A stretch of 64,000 nucleotides of DNA from JAJXZP01 sp963787185 (GCA_963787185.1 CAWBCC010000020.1:124001-188000); one strand, 5' to 3'; counted from the stretch's first letter, positions 16,258 to 25,640 are shown. Made by a program: numbers and translations. The notes: generated by a model from the sequence alone, not told the origin.

Positions 16258-18244
16258 TTTCATCGACGTCCTGTTCGACGTTCCAAGGCTCGGGGCTTTC
16301 ACCTACCGGAACGCCTCGGACGCTCCCGCCTCGGTCGGCCGGAGGGTGACGGCGCCCTTCGGCACGCGCGTGGCGACGGGCTTCGTAGTGGCCGCTCGCG
16401 ACGCGAGCGGCATCGACGAGGGCAAACTGAAGCGCATAACGCGGACGATCGATTCGGAGCCCCTCTTCGACGAGGCGACGATCGAACTCGCGCGGTGGCT
16501 CGCCGGCATGTACTTCTGCGGCCCGGGCGAGGCGCTCGCCGCCATGCTTCCCTCCGGCCGCCGCGAGGGAGGGGCGCGCGGATCTCCGGGCGAGGGAAGG
16601 GTCGACGCCGAGCTGGAGATCGAAGGCGCGGACGATTTCTCGATGGCGGCGGCGGGCCATGAGCTTTCCGAGGAGCAGCAGGGCGCGCTCGACCGCATAG
16701 TGCGCGAAAAGAGCGGGACCTGGTACCTCCATGGGCTCACCGGGACGGGGAAGACCGAGGTCTTCCTGCGGGCCGCCGAGGCGACCCTGGCCGAGGGGCG
16801 CGGCGTCATCTACCTCGTGCCGGAAATCGCGCTCACCGGGCAGGTGATCGAGGCCGCGATCCGGCGATTCGGAGAGCGCTGCGCGGTTCTCCACTCCAGG
16901 CTCACGGGCTCGAAGCGCCTCGCCGAATGGAGGCGGGTCCTGCGCGGCGAGGCGACGCTGGTGGTCGGCGCCAGGAGTGCGGTCTTCGCCCCCGTGAGGA
17001 ACCTGGGGCTCGTCGTGATCGACGAGGAGCACGAGGGCGGCTACAAGGCGGGCTCGGCGCCGCGCTACCACGCGCGCCAGGTGGCCATGAAAAGGTGCGC
17101 CGTCTCGGGCGCCCGCCTTCTCATGGGCAGCGCCACTCCCTCGGCCGAGGCCTGGCGCCTCATGGAAGAGGGAGGCATGGAGCGCCTGACTCTCAGGCAG
17201 CGTCCCGCGGGAGGCGCCCCGCCCGCCGTGGAAGTGGTGGACATGCGCCTCGAATCGGGGCCGATCTCGCGCCGACTCTACGAGGCCGTGCGCGAGGCCC
17301 ACACCGCGGGCAGGCAGTCCATCCTTTTCCTGAACCGCCGAGGGTTTTCCTATTTTTTCCACTGCAACACCTGCGGCCACGAGATCCGCTGCAAGCACTG
17401 TTCGGTATCGATGACCTACCATAAGGACCGAGGAGCCCTGGTCTGTCATTACTGCGGTTTTCGAAGCCCGCCGCCCGTGGCCTGCCCGGCCTGCGGCTCG
17501 CTCGACGTCGGCTGGTCGGGGTTCGGCACCGAACGCGTGGAGGAGGAGGCGGCCAAATTGTTCCCGGACCTTCGCATCCGGCGGCTCGACGCCGACTCGA
17601 CGTCGCGCAAGGGCGAGCTGGAGGCCGCTCTCGACGACTTTCGCGAGGGGCGGGCCGACCTGCTGCTCGGAACGCAGATGGTGGCGAAAGGACTCAACTT
17701 CCCGCGCGTGAAGACCGTCGGAGTCGTCCTCGCGGACACGACCCTGAACCTTCCCGACTTCAGGGCGGCCGAGAGGGCATTTTCCCTCATCGTCCAGGTG
17801 GCGGGCCGGGCCGGGCGCTTTTCGCCCGACGGCCGCGTCATCGTGCAGACCTACCGCCCCGAAAGCCCGGTCATCCTCGCCGCCGCGGCGGCGGACCTGA
17901 ACTCCTTTTACGCCGCCGAACTGGCCACGAGGCGCGAACTCGGTTTCCCGCCCTACGGTAGACTCATCCGCATCGTGTTCCGCTCCAAGGACCGCGACAG
18001 GGCGGTGGAAGCGGCGCGCGGCTTCGCCGAAAAGGCCGCGGCGGTCCTCCCTCCCGAGGCCGAGCTCCTCGGCCCGGCCGAATGCCCGCTGGGCATGATC
18101 GCCGGCACGCATCGATGGCAGCTTCTCGTGCGCTGCTCGGAGCTCGGCCCGGTTCACCGGGCCTTCGCCGGGCTCCTTTCGGCCTACCGGCCGCCGCCGA
18201 CCGTCCGGGTCGAGCCGGACGTCGATCCCGTCAGCCTGATGTAG
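16250..18244 (+). CDS. priA: Primosomal protein N' (replication restart helicase PriA)
   Basis: A 664-residue superfamily 2 helicase that reloads replisomes at stalled forks. The N-terminal DNA-binding domain (1-105, starting MNDFIDVLFDVPRLGAFTY) is followed by Walker A GLTGTGKTE (about 162-170), the DEEH Walker B box, and eight zinc-binding cysteines between about 373 and 422 (CNTCGHEIRCKHC, CHYCGF, CPACGS). The helicase C-terminal motifs GTERVEEE, GTQMVAKGLNFP and QVAGRAGR follow. The start at 16250 is chosen because the conserved N-terminus begins there. The 3' end overlaps the convergent FGGY kinase gene by 14 bases. Confidence 0.97.
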   Translation: MNDFIDVLFDVPRLGAFTYRNASDAPASVGRRVTAPFGTRVATGFVVAARDASGIDEGKLKRITRTIDSEPLFDEATIELARWLAGMYFCGPGEALAAMLPSGRREGGARGSPGEGRVDAELEIEGADDFSMAAAGHELSEEQQGALDRIVREKSGTWYLHGLTGTGKTEVFLRAAEATLAEGRGVIYLVPEIALTGQVIEAAIRRFGERCAVLHSRLTGSKRLAEWRRVLRGEATLVVGARSAVFAPVRNLGLVVIDEEHEGGYKAGSAPRYHARQVAMKRCAVSGARLLMGSATPSAEAWRLMEEGGMERLTLRQRPAGGAPPAVEVVDMRLESGPISRRLYEAVREAHTAGRQSILFLNRRGFSYFFHCNTCGHEIRCKHCSVSMTYHKDRGALVCHYCGFRSPPPVACPACGSLDVGWSGFGTERVEEEAAKLFPDLRIRRLDADSTSRKGELEAALDDFREGRADLLLGTQMVAKGLNFPRVKTVGVVLADTTLNLPDFRAAERAFSLIVQVAGRAGRFSPDGRVIVQTYRPESPVILAAAAADLNSFYAAELATRRELGFPPYGRLIRIVFRSKDRDRAVEAARGFAEKAAAVLPPEAELLGPAECPLGMIAGTHRWQLLVRCSELGPVHRAFAGLLSAYRPPPTVRVEPDVDPVSLM

Positions 18245-19766
18245 CGTAGACGCCGGCGGCGTCCAGGGCGGCATAGAGTCGCTCCGCGCGCTCGCGGAGA
18301 GCCGCGTAGAGCGACTCGGTCGAGGGATCGGGGACGTACTCGCGGTCGGAGACGGTCCGAGAGGCGGCGTCCGGAGCGGATGCCGCCGTCCGCGCCGCGG
18401 CGAAGGCGGCCGCGTGGCCGCCGTAGAGGCCGAGCCGTACCGCGGCCGAGATCCAGGCGCCGCGCGCGGTCGCTTCGCCGTCGCTCGAGCGGAGCACCCT
18501 GCGTCCGTACATGTCGGCCTGGATCTGGTTATATAGAGGATTGTTGCTGAGCCCGCCGGACACGCGGATCTCCCGCACCCCGCCCGTCAGGTTTTCCATG
18601 AGCGAGACGCTTTGGGCCATTTCGGCGGCGATGCCTTCGAGGACGGCTCTCGCCATGTCTCCGCGCCCGGTTCCCAGCGAGAGGCCGAAAAAGAGTCCCT
18701 TCGCGTTCGGGTTCCAGTGCGGGCTGCCCGCTCCCTTGAAATGAGGGAGGAGCAGAACGCCGTGCGCGCCGGGCGGAGAGGCCGCGGCCTCCTCGTTGAC
18801 CGTCGCGAAACCGGATTTGGCCTCCGGCGAGTCGTAGAAGCGGTCTCTGAACCACGCATACAGGGATCCCGAGCTGAGTATGCCCGCTTCCACGATGAAG
18901 TTGCCCACAGTCGCCGCCACATTGCAGGATAGTCGCATCCGGTCGTCGAAAACCGGGCGTTCCGAGAGGCCGATGACGTAAGAGCCCGTCCCCGTGTTCG
19001 CGACGAGCTGTCCCGGCGCCAGGAGGCCCATGCCGAGGGCGGCGCACTGTTGATCTCCGCCCGCCGAAACGACCGGCAAGCCTTCGGCGAGTCCCGTAGC
19101 GCGGGCCATCGAGGCGCCGAGGCTGCCGGCTTCGGCGCCTTGGTCGATCAGGCCGCAGAGGTGGCGCGAATCGACCTGGAAAAGTTCGACGAGTCCGGGG
19201 TCCCATTCGCCGCTCGAGAGGTCGAACAGGTTGGTCCTGCTGGCGAGGGATCGGTCCGTGACGAAGTTCCCGGTCATGTGATACATGAGGTAGTCCTGGA
19301 CTCCGAGCATCTTGTGCGTGCGTTCGAAGAGCTCGTTTCGGTTGCGGCGCAGCCAGGTCATCTTGACGGCCGAGAAGACGGGCGAAATTCGGAGACCCGT
19401 CTTTCCGTAGACGTAACGCTGGTGCCCCTCCAACTCGCGGCAGATCGCCTCGGTGCGCTGGTCCTGCCACATGATCGCCGGATGCAGCGCCCGGCCCCGG
19501 TCGTCGACCGGGATGACCGAAGAGCGCTGAGCGGTCAGGGCTAGGCCGATTATTTCCACGCCCTTTTCGCGCGCGGCTTCGGCGCAGCCGGAAAGGATCG
19601 GAACGAGCGAGTCCTTCCACGTGTCCGCGGGCTGTTCGACGCGGCCGTCGGGATAGAAGGTCGGAGGATTGTCGCGCTGGGTCAGGCTCAGCACGCGGCC
19701 GCTCTCGTCGAACAGGATCGCCCGCATGCTCGTCGTTCCGGCGTCGATGGTCACTATGCCGCGCAT
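18231..19766 (-). CDS. FGGY-family carbohydrate kinase (candidate ascorbate or keto-gulonate kinase)
   Basis: A 511-residue sugar kinase. The actin-like N-terminal domain opens with IVTIDAGTTSMRAILFDESG and includes IMWQDQRT (about 100-107). The C-terminal domain has SAGGDQQCAALGMG, NTGTGSY and GGLSNNPLYNQIQAD (ATP and dimer elements). FGGY kinases phosphorylate sugars, polyols or sugar acids. The gene is divergent from a DeoR regulator and an ABC importer that leads into ulaD and ulaG, so the substrate is probably L-ascorbate or a derivative such as 3-keto-L-gulonate. That substrate is inferred from context only. The ATG follows GAGGG. It is not close enough to GlpK, XylB or AraB by eye to name it. 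Confidence 0.88.
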   Translation of the reverse strand: MRGIVTIDAGTTSMRAILFDESGRVLSLTQRDNPPTFYPDGRVEQPADTWKDSLVPILSGCAEAAREKGVEIIGLALTAQRSSVIPVDDRGRALHPAIMWQDQRTEAICRELEGHQRYVYGKTGLRISPVFSAVKMTWLRRNRNELFERTHKMLGVQDYLMYHMTGNFVTDRSLASRTNLFDLSSGEWDPGLVELFQVDSRHLCGLIDQGAEAGSLGASMARATGLAEGLPVVSAGGDQQCAALGMGLLAPGQLVANTGTGSYVIGLSERPVFDDRMRLSCNVAATVGNFIVEAGILSSGSLYAWFRDRFYDSPEAKSGFATVNEEAAASPPGAHGVLLLPHFKGAGSPHWNPNAKGLFFGLSLGTGRGDMARAVLEGIAAEMAQSVSLMENLTGGVREIRVSGGLSNNPLYNQIQADMYGRRVLRSSDGEATARGAWISAAVRLGLYGGHAAAFAAARTAASAPDAASRTVSDREYVPDPSTESLYAALRERAERLYAALDAAGVYATSG

Positions 19767-19995
19767 TGGTATCCCTCGGCTTTATTCGCTCAAAACGATC
19801 ACATATAGTTCATATCAGATATATTCTCCTCCTGTCGAGGTCCTTTCGTCTCGCAGGAATGATAAAAATGATCGATCGGCGATTTACAATGTCGTGTGCC
19901 GTGCTTATGATGGCTTAAGAGGCCACCGACGAGGGCGCCTCTGTCGACAGCTTCCCAATGTCATACTGCGGTGTGCTCGGTATGCCTTCGAGCGA
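19767..19995. promoter_or_regulatory. Divergent control region, FGGY kinase / DeoR regulator
   Basis: This AT-rich gap of 229 bases must hold promoters in both directions. It contains ATGATCGA at 19868-19875, which recurs at 20799-20806 upstream of the ABC importer genes. This could be part of a shared operator for the DeoR regulator. No confident -35/-10 pair was chosen here. Confidence 0.35.
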
Positions 19996-20787
19996 ATGGA
20001 AAGGACAATGGCTTCGGGTTCGATCGTCTACGACCGGCAAATGCGCATCCTCGACATACTCCAGGAGCGGGGAGGGGCGAGGGTCGAAGAGCTCAGCGAA
20101 GCTCTCGCCGTCTCTCAGGTAACGGTACGGCGCGACCTGGATTTTCTTTTCCAAAAGGGCTTGCTTGTCAGAAAGCACGGCGGCGCCGCGCCTCTCTCCC
20201 CTCAGCCGGACCTCCTGCCCGAACGGAAGCTGATCGACAAGGGAATCACGAACATCGCCGAAAAGAAGAAAATCGCCGAGAGAGCCGCACAGCTCGTTCA
20301 CGACGAGGACATTCTGTTCATGAACAGCGGTTCGACGACTCTGTTCTTTTTGAGGGCCTTGACGCACAAAAAGCTCAAGATAATCACCAACAATGCGGCC
20401 GTGATCGCCGCGGAACGCGATCCGTCGATCGAGCTCATGGTTCTGGGCGGCGAATACCGGGACCAGTCGCAGTCGCTCGTCGGAGAGTTCGCCCTCAACA
20501 CCATCAGGGATATCTACAGCAGCAACACGATCCTGGGCACCAACGGCCTCAGCCTGGAGCGGGGGCTGACGACCAGCGTTTACCAGGAATGCAGCATCAA
20601 TCAAGCCATGATTCGCAATACCCACGGCAAGGTGATCGTGCTGGCCGATTTTTCCAAGATGGGCAAGGTGTCCAACTTCGTATCTTCGCCCTTGTCCTCC
20701 GTTCATATCGTCGTGACCGACGACAAATGCCCGGAGGATTTCAGACGGCGCCTCGAAGAACTCGGCATCGAGGTCATTATCGCCTGA
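19996..20787 (+). CDS. DeoR family transcriptional regulator of the sugar-acid locus
   Basis: A 263-residue regulator. The N-terminal DeoR helix-turn-helix (about 10-65) reads RQMRILDILQERGGARVEEL...VTVRRDLDFL...HGGAA. The C-terminal DeoRC sensor domain follows (AERAAQLVHDEDILFMNSGSTT, ITNNAAVIAA, VLGGEYR), which typically binds a phosphorylated sugar. It lies between the kinase (divergent) and the importer operon (same direction), so it most likely represses both until a phosphorylated intermediate appears. Start choice: ATG 19996 or ATG 20008. The latter has AAAGGA just upstream but with short spacing. Confidence 0.88.
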   Translation: MERTMASGSIVYDRQMRILDILQERGGARVEELSEALAVSQVTVRRDLDFLFQKGLLVRKHGGAAPLSPQPDLLPERKLIDKGITNIAEKKKIAERAAQLVHDEDILFMNSGSTTLFFLRALTHKKLKIITNNAAVIAAERDPSIELMVLGGEYRDQSQSLVGEFALNTIRDIYSSNTILGTNGLSLERGLTTSVYQECSINQAMIRNTHGKVIVLADFSKMGKVSNFVSSPLSSVHIVVTDDKCPEDFRRRLEELGIEVIIA

Positions 20788-20862
20788 ATGTTCACAATAT
20801 GATCGAATAAGCATTAATCAAGTAAAACGACATTAATACAATCTTAAAATGATAGATTTGTC

Positions 20863-20891
20863 TTGCGCAACGAACATTTCAGGTGTAGTAT
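20863..20891 (+). promoter_or_regulatory. Candidate promoter of the ABC importer-ula operon
   Basis: TTGCGC (20863-20868) and TAGTAT (20886-20891) lie 17 bp apart in an AT-rich gap after the regulator gene. Both hexamers are imperfect. The ATGATCGA motif shared with the kinase/regulator gap lies 57 bp upstream of the -35. Confidence 0.35.
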
Positions 20892-20990
20892 CTGCCCGAT
20901 CACTCGCGATTCGAAGGCGGCTTTCCCGAAATGCTTCGACATTTTGGAAAAGCTCATCCCTGCGAATCGAAACTTTGGGGGAGGGCAATC

Positions 20991-21947
20991 GTGGCGAAAT
21001 CCAAGATCTTCGCGCTATCTCTCTGCGTCATCGCGGCTTTCACGCTGAGTGCGCAGGCATCAGGCACGGCATTCAAAATCGGCTATCTTCCGACCAGCAT
21101 CGGCCAGCCGAACACCAACGCCTGGCAGGCGGGTATGATGCGAGTCCTCTCGAAGTACCCCAATGTCACCGTCCAGGCCCTGGATCCTCAGCTCAGCGCC
21201 CAGACCCAGGTTTCGATGATGGACGATCTCATCAACCAGCAGTGCAAGGCCATCGTGCTTCAGCCGGTGGACGCCGCCGCTCTCTCGGCTTCCGTGAGGA
21301 GCGCCGAGAGCAAGGGCATCATCGTGATCACTCTCAATACCGCGACCATCCAGCCTCACACGGCGAGCGTGCAGATGGCCGATATCAGCGCCGGCTACCT
21401 GGTCGGCGAGGAGATGGGCAAGCAAATCGAGGGCATGGGGAACGTGGCGATCATCGAGTCTCCGCCCGGAGCGACGCTCGGAGTGAACCGCGAGAAGGGC
21501 TTCCGGATGGCGATCGCCAAGCTCTATCCGGGGATCAAGATCGTCGGCGCCCAGGTCGCCGAAGGCTGGAAGAAGGAAAATGCCATCACCATCATGAACA
21601 GTTTCCTGCAGGCGAATCAGAAACTGGACGGCGTGTTCGCGGTCAACGACAATATGGCCGAGGGCGCGATGATCGCCGCCGAATCGGCCGGACGCCTCTC
21701 GCAGATCAAGATATGGGGCGCCAACGGACAGAAGAGCACCCTCGCCCTCATCGAACAGGGGAAGATAGCCGGTACCGCCTACAATAACTGCTTCGCGCAG
21801 GGTTCTCTGGTCGCGAAGATGGTCATGGACAGGTTGAGCGAGGGACTCGGACCCTCCAAGAACGGCAAGACCGAGATCATCCAGATCAAGCCCTTCGCCG
21901 CAACGAAGGATACCGTTTCCCAAATACCTCCTCAGGATCGCTGGTAA
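20991..21947 (+). CDS. Sugar ABC transporter periplasmic substrate-binding protein (RbsB-like)
   Basis: A 318-residue binding protein. A signal peptide (KSKIFALSLCVIAAFTLSAQA, about 3-23) is followed by a periplasmic-binding-protein type I fold: FKIGYLPTSIGQPNTNAWQAGM, IVLQPVDAAALSASVRSAESKGI, VNREKGFRMAIAKLYPGIKI and FAVNDNMAEGAMIAAESAG. It captures the solute for the two permeases and ATPase encoded next. The GTG start at 20991 is chosen because GGGGGAGGG precedes it and the signal peptide begins there. A strong hairpin follows the stop, as often seen after highly expressed binding-protein genes. The ligand is inferred from the downstream ula enzymes, not visible in the sequence. Confidence 0.9.
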   Translation: MAKSKIFALSLCVIAAFTLSAQASGTAFKIGYLPTSIGQPNTNAWQAGMMRVLSKYPNVTVQALDPQLSAQTQVSMMDDLINQQCKAIVLQPVDAAALSASVRSAESKGIIVITLNTATIQPHTASVQMADISAGYLVGEEMGKQIEGMGNVAIIESPPGATLGVNREKGFRMAIAKLYPGIKIVGAQVAEGWKKENAITIMNSFLQANQKLDGVFAVNDNMAEGAMIAAESAGRLSQIKIWGANGQKSTLALIEQGKIAGTAYNNCFAQGSLVAKMVMDRLSEGLGPSKNGKTEIIQIKPFAATKDTVSQIPPQDRW

Positions 21948-21954
21948 TTCGCGG

Positions 21955-21982
21955 CGTCCCGCGAGCTTTCGGTCGCGGGACG
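21955..21982 (+). repeat. Intercistronic hairpin after the binding-protein gene
   Basis: CGTCCCGCGA and TCGCGGGACG form a perfect 10-bp stem with an 8-nt loop, without a T run. Placed between the binding protein and permease genes, it may protect the upstream mRNA or partly attenuate downstream expression. Confidence 0.65.
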
Positions 21983-22045
21983 GCCGCCCAGCCCATTCCA
22001 GCCGCGCGGCCGCCGGGCCCTGCGGCTCGTCGCCGGAGGTTCATC

Positions 22046-23056
22046 GTGTCCCTCACCGCCCTTCGCCGCCTGATACTGATCGGGCTCATGCTCGCCATAG
22101 GCGCCGCTCTATCGATCGCGCATCCCGTTTTCCTGACGCTGGGCAACATCATGACGCTCTTCCAGGAAGGATCCCTGACGGGCATCGTCGCGATAGGCTT
22201 CACCCTCGTGATGATCACCGCGGGCATCGATATGTCGATAGGCGCGGTCATCGCCGTGACTTCCATGATAGCCGTCAACTTTCTCTCCTATACGAAGATT
22301 CCCGTGCTCGTCTTCCTGCCCCTCTCGCTTCTCACGGGGGTCGTCGTGGGTTCGCTCAACGGTTTTTTCATAACGCGCTTCAAGCTGCCCGAGTTCATCG
22401 TCACGCTGGCCATGCGCGGCATTCTGAGCGGGCTGGCGCTGATGATCGCGGTGAGGGATTCCACCGGTTTCGTGCAGAACGTCTACATCCAGGACCCCAC
22501 CTACCTCTGGTTCGGCGGGCAGATCGGTCCGCTCTACATCGTGACGATAGCGTTCTTCCTCCTGGCCTTCCTCACGCAGGGTTTCATGAAGCGGACGAGG
22601 GCGGGGACCAACATCTATGCCACGGGCGCGAACATGACCGCCGCCGGGCTTTCGGGCATCGACACGACGAGGACGATCGTGGGCGTCTACATTTTCTCGG
22701 GCGTCTGTGCCTCCCTGGCGGCGATATTCATCTCCTCGCGGATGATGACCGCCATGCCGGATCTCGGCATCGGCACCGAGATGGACGTCATCGCCGCGGT
22801 GGTCATCGGCGGCACTCCCTTCACGGGGGGCGTCGGCGACGTCTGGGGGACTGTCATAGGCGCCCTGTTCCTGGCCCTCATCAAGAACGGCATCACGGAA
22901 CTGGGCATTTCTCCCTGGATCCAGCCGATTTTCGTCGGCGGCATCATCGTGCTCACGGTGATCGCCGACGTCTGGTACAAGGACATCGCCGAGGCTCGAG
23001 CGGCCCGGGCGGCGCGGCGCAGGCTGGAAGAGCGCGCCGACACGGCCGCGGCCTAG
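22046..23056 (+). CDS. Sugar ABC transporter permease (RbsC-like), first copy
   Basis: A 336-residue polytopic inner-membrane permease of the ribose/xylose type, starting at GTG after GGAGG. Multiple hydrophobic helices are evident (LILIGLMLAIGAAL, IVAIGFTLVMITAGIDMSIG, VLVFLPLSLLTGVVVG and others). The GIDMSIGAV block and the C-terminal VVIGGTPFTGGVGDVWGTVIGA loop are characteristic of BPD_transp_2 permeases. It would form a heterodimer with the second permease encoded at 24596, energised by the ATPase encoded between them. Confidence 0.92.
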   Translation: MSLTALRRLILIGLMLAIGAALSIAHPVFLTLGNIMTLFQEGSLTGIVAIGFTLVMITAGIDMSIGAVIAVTSMIAVNFLSYTKIPVLVFLPLSLLTGVVVGSLNGFFITRFKLPEFIVTLAMRGILSGLALMIAVRDSTGFVQNVYIQDPTYLWFGGQIGPLYIVTIAFFLLAFLTQGFMKRTRAGTNIYATGANMTAAGLSGIDTTRTIVGVYIFSGVCASLAAIFISSRMMTAMPDLGIGTEMDVIAAVVIGGTPFTGGVGDVWGTVIGALFLALIKNGITELGISPWIQPIFVGGIIVLTVIADVWYKDIAEARAARAARRRLEERADTAAA

Positions 23057-23066
23057 GAGGCGGGGC

Positions 23067-24599
23067 ATGAAGACCGATTCCGCAGAATCGACCACCCTGC
23101 TCGAATGCCGGGCGATCACGAAGTCCTATTCGGGACCGCAGGTGCTCGCGGATGTGGATTTCTCGATGGAGCGGGGCGAGATCCACGCCCTCGTCGGCGA
23201 GAACGGGGCCGGGAAATCCACGCTCATCAAGATCATCACGGGCGTCACGGACAGGGATTCCGGCGAGATAATCTTCGACGGCAAGCTCGTTCCGCGCGAG
23301 CACTCGAAGAAGGCGGCCCAGGAGATGGGCATAGCGGTGATCTACCAGGAACTCAGTCTCATTCCGGGCATGACCGTCGCGCAGAACATCTACCTGACGA
23401 AGGAACCCATGGTCCGCGGGCTGCGCCTCATAAACGTCCGAAAGATGAACGAGGATGCGCAGATCCTCATCGACCGCTACGGATTTCCGCTCAAGGCCGC
23501 CGACCGGATCGACAGGCTCAGCATAGCGCAGCGGCAGACCGTCGAAATTCTCAAGGCCCTGTCGGCCAGGGCTTCGCTCATGATAATGGACGAGCCCACG
23601 AGCTCGCTCACCTCCGCCGAGGCGACGAGACTCTTCGACATCATCCGGAAACTCAAGGCCGACGGGATAAGCGTCCTGTACATTTCCCACCGCATGGAGG
23701 AAGTGTTCGACCTTTCGGACCGCGTCACCGTGCTCCGCGACGGCCGAAAAGTGGCGGTGCTCGACAAGGGCCGGATCGATCCGGCCGAGATCATCCGACT
23801 CATGATAGGCCGCACCATCACCGACAACGACGTCCGTCACCGCATGGTCAAAAAGGGAGGTGAGGCGGTCCTCGAGGTGAAATCGCTCTCTTCGCTCGGC
23901 CGCTTCCAGGATATTTCCTTCAGGCTCCACAAAGGCGAGATACTCGGCTTCGGCGGGCTCGTAGGCTCGGGCAGGACCGAGATCATGCGGGCGATCTACG
24001 GCATCGACAGGCACGACGCGGGAACCGTCACCTACCTCGGGAAGCCCTACCGCCCTTCGGTTCGGAACGCGATCGCCGGCGGCATCGGCTTCGTCCCCGA
24101 GGAACGGCGCATTCAGGGCATCCTGGCGCCGATCGCGATCACCCGCAACATCGGGATCACCAATCTGGACGTGATCTCCAGGGCGGGCATGGTGAACGGA
24201 AGACGCGAGCTCGAACTCGCGCGGCGAGGGATCGACCTCATGAACGTGAAGCCCGACCTGCCCGAAACGCCGGTCGGCAACCTCTCGGGCGGGAATCAGC
24301 AGAAGGTCGTGCTCGGCAAATGGCTCATCAGGAACCTGAAGCTCCTCATCGTCGACGAGCCGACCGTCGGCATCGATATCGGCGCCAAGGAGGAGATCTA
24401 CGAAGACATCGCGCGCCTCGCCGAAGAGGGCGTATCCGTCATTCTCGTCTCTTCCGATCTGCCCGAACTGACGCGGCTCGCGGATAGGATCATCGTTCTC
24501 CGCAAAGGCAGGATCGTGAAGGAGTTCGACGAGGGCATCGTCACGGAGGAGGACGTTCTCCTGGCCTCCTCCGGGATCGCGGATGGAGGTCGCCGATGA
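23067..24599 (+). CDS. Sugar ABC transporter ATPase (RbsA-like, two nucleotide-binding domains)
   Basis: A 510-residue protein with two fused ABC domains. The first has Walker A GENGAGKST, the signature-like LSIAQRQTVEI and Walker B IMDEPTSSL. The second has the degenerate Walker A GLVGSGRTE that is normal in RbsA-type proteins, signature LSGGNQQKV and Walker B IVDEPTVGIDIG. It powers sugar import through the two flanking permeases. It starts at ATG after AGGAGG, and its stop overlaps the next start (ATGA at 24596). Confidence 0.95.
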   Translation: MKTDSAESTTLLECRAITKSYSGPQVLADVDFSMERGEIHALVGENGAGKSTLIKIITGVTDRDSGEIIFDGKLVPREHSKKAAQEMGIAVIYQELSLIPGMTVAQNIYLTKEPMVRGLRLINVRKMNEDAQILIDRYGFPLKAADRIDRLSIAQRQTVEILKALSARASLMIMDEPTSSLTSAEATRLFDIIRKLKADGISVLYISHRMEEVFDLSDRVTVLRDGRKVAVLDKGRIDPAEIIRLMIGRTITDNDVRHRMVKKGGEAVLEVKSLSSLGRFQDISFRLHKGEILGFGGLVGSGRTEIMRAIYGIDRHDAGTVTYLGKPYRPSVRNAIAGGIGFVPEERRIQGILAPIAITRNIGITNLDVISRAGMVNGRRELELARRGIDLMNVKPDLPETPVGNLSGGNQQKVVLGKWLIRNLKLLIVDEPTVGIDIGAKEEIYEDIARLAEEGVSVILVSSDLPELTRLADRIIVLRKGRIVKEFDEGIVTEEDVLLASSGIADGGRR

Positions 24600-25600
24600 A
24601 CGCGGCCAAACTCAAGGCGGATCTGCGCCTCCCTCTCGTGCTGGTAGCGCTCATGGCGGCCTTGACGATCGTATCGCCGCGCTTTCTCACGATCAGCAAT
24701 CTTTCGAACGTGCTCTGGTCGGTCTGCGTAATAAGCATACTGGCTTCGGGTGCGATCTACGCGCCCGTCACCGGCGGCATCGATCTTTCGATCGGCTCCA
24801 TCGCCGCCCTGACGGGCATCGTCGTGGACATATTCATGAATCGCATGGGAGTCAACTGGCTCCTCGGCATAGCCGTCACGATTCTCCTGGGCGCCCTCAT
24901 CGGTCTCTTCGACGGCGTGATCACGACCAAGTTCAAGGTCAACGCCTTCATCGTCACCATGGCCGCCAAGACCTATCTCTACGGCATAGCCATGGTGGTG
25001 TCGCACGGCGGGATGCAGTCGGTGCTCAAGCCTCCGCAGTTCATCGCGATCGGCGGCGGCCGGACCTTCGGCCTGCCCAATCCGATTTACATAATGCTGC
25101 TTTTCATAGTCGCGAGCCACATTCTGCTCACGCGCAGCGCATTCGGCCGGCGCGCCATCGCGGTAGGCGCGAACGAGGTCGCGGCCAAACTCTCGGGCGT
25201 CGATCCCGACAGGACGCGGATGGCGGCCTACACCGTCTCGGGGGCCGCGGCCGCGGTCGGGGGCATCGTGCTCGCCTCGCTCACGCAGCAGTCCTTCGCC
25301 GCCGCCGCCTCGGGCATCGAGCTCGACGTCCTGACTGCCCTGGTCGTGGGGGGCACGAGCCTCCTGGGCGGAAAGGGCTCGGTCGTCGGAGCCCTCATCG
25401 GCGCCATAATGGTGGCCTTCATCGAGAACGGGCTCAATCTGCTCGACGTGCCCGCTCCTTATCATCCGATAGCCACCGGCATCGTGATTCTGCTGGCCCT
25501 GATCCTGAACCGGGGCTTCGCACCGCGGAAACGGAGCATCGCGCGCAACAACGATGGGGCTTTTCCAAAAGTCGGACGACTTTTGAAAAAGCTACCTTGA
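24596..25600 (+). CDS. Sugar ABC transporter permease (RbsC-like), second copy
   Basis: A 334-residue polytopic permease, homologous in layout to the permease at 22046 (GGIDLSIGSIAALTGI near the N-terminus; ALVVGGTSLLGGKGSVVGALIGA near the C-terminus). The last 13 or so codons (AFPKVGRLLKKLP) are not permease-like: they are encoded by a copy of the palindromic repeat family at 25559-25592, so the repeat has apparently replaced or extended the natural C-terminus. It is translationally coupled to the ATPase gene. Confidence 0.92.
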   Translation: MNAAKLKADLRLPLVLVALMAALTIVSPRFLTISNLSNVLWSVCVISILASGAIYAPVTGGIDLSIGSIAALTGIVVDIFMNRMGVNWLLGIAVTILLGALIGLFDGVITTKFKVNAFIVTMAAKTYLYGIAMVVSHGGMQSVLKPPQFIAIGGGRTFGLPNPIYIMLLFIVASHILLTRSAFGRRAIAVGANEVAAKLSGVDPDRTRMAAYTVSGAAAAVGGIVLASLTQQSFAAAASGIELDVLTALVVGGTSLLGGKGSVVGALIGAIMVAFIENGLNLLDVPAPYHPIATGIVILLALILNRGFAPRKRSIARNNDGAFPKVGRLLKKLP

Positions 25601-25622
25601 ATAACCGTTTTTGAAATCGGCT
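25559..25622. repeat. Palindromic repeat family, partial copy
   Basis: GCTTTTCCAAAAGTC (25559-25573), loop GGAC, and GACTTTTGAAAAAGC (25578-25592) pair at 14 of 15 positions. Then come TACC and a half of the second palindrome module (AATAACCG...TTTTTGAAATCGGCTC). The same architecture with different stem bases occurs at 49102, 59544 and 61084. The first part lies inside the permease reading frame. Confidence 0.7.
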
Positions 25623-25640
25623 CGAGATCAGGAGGATCAC

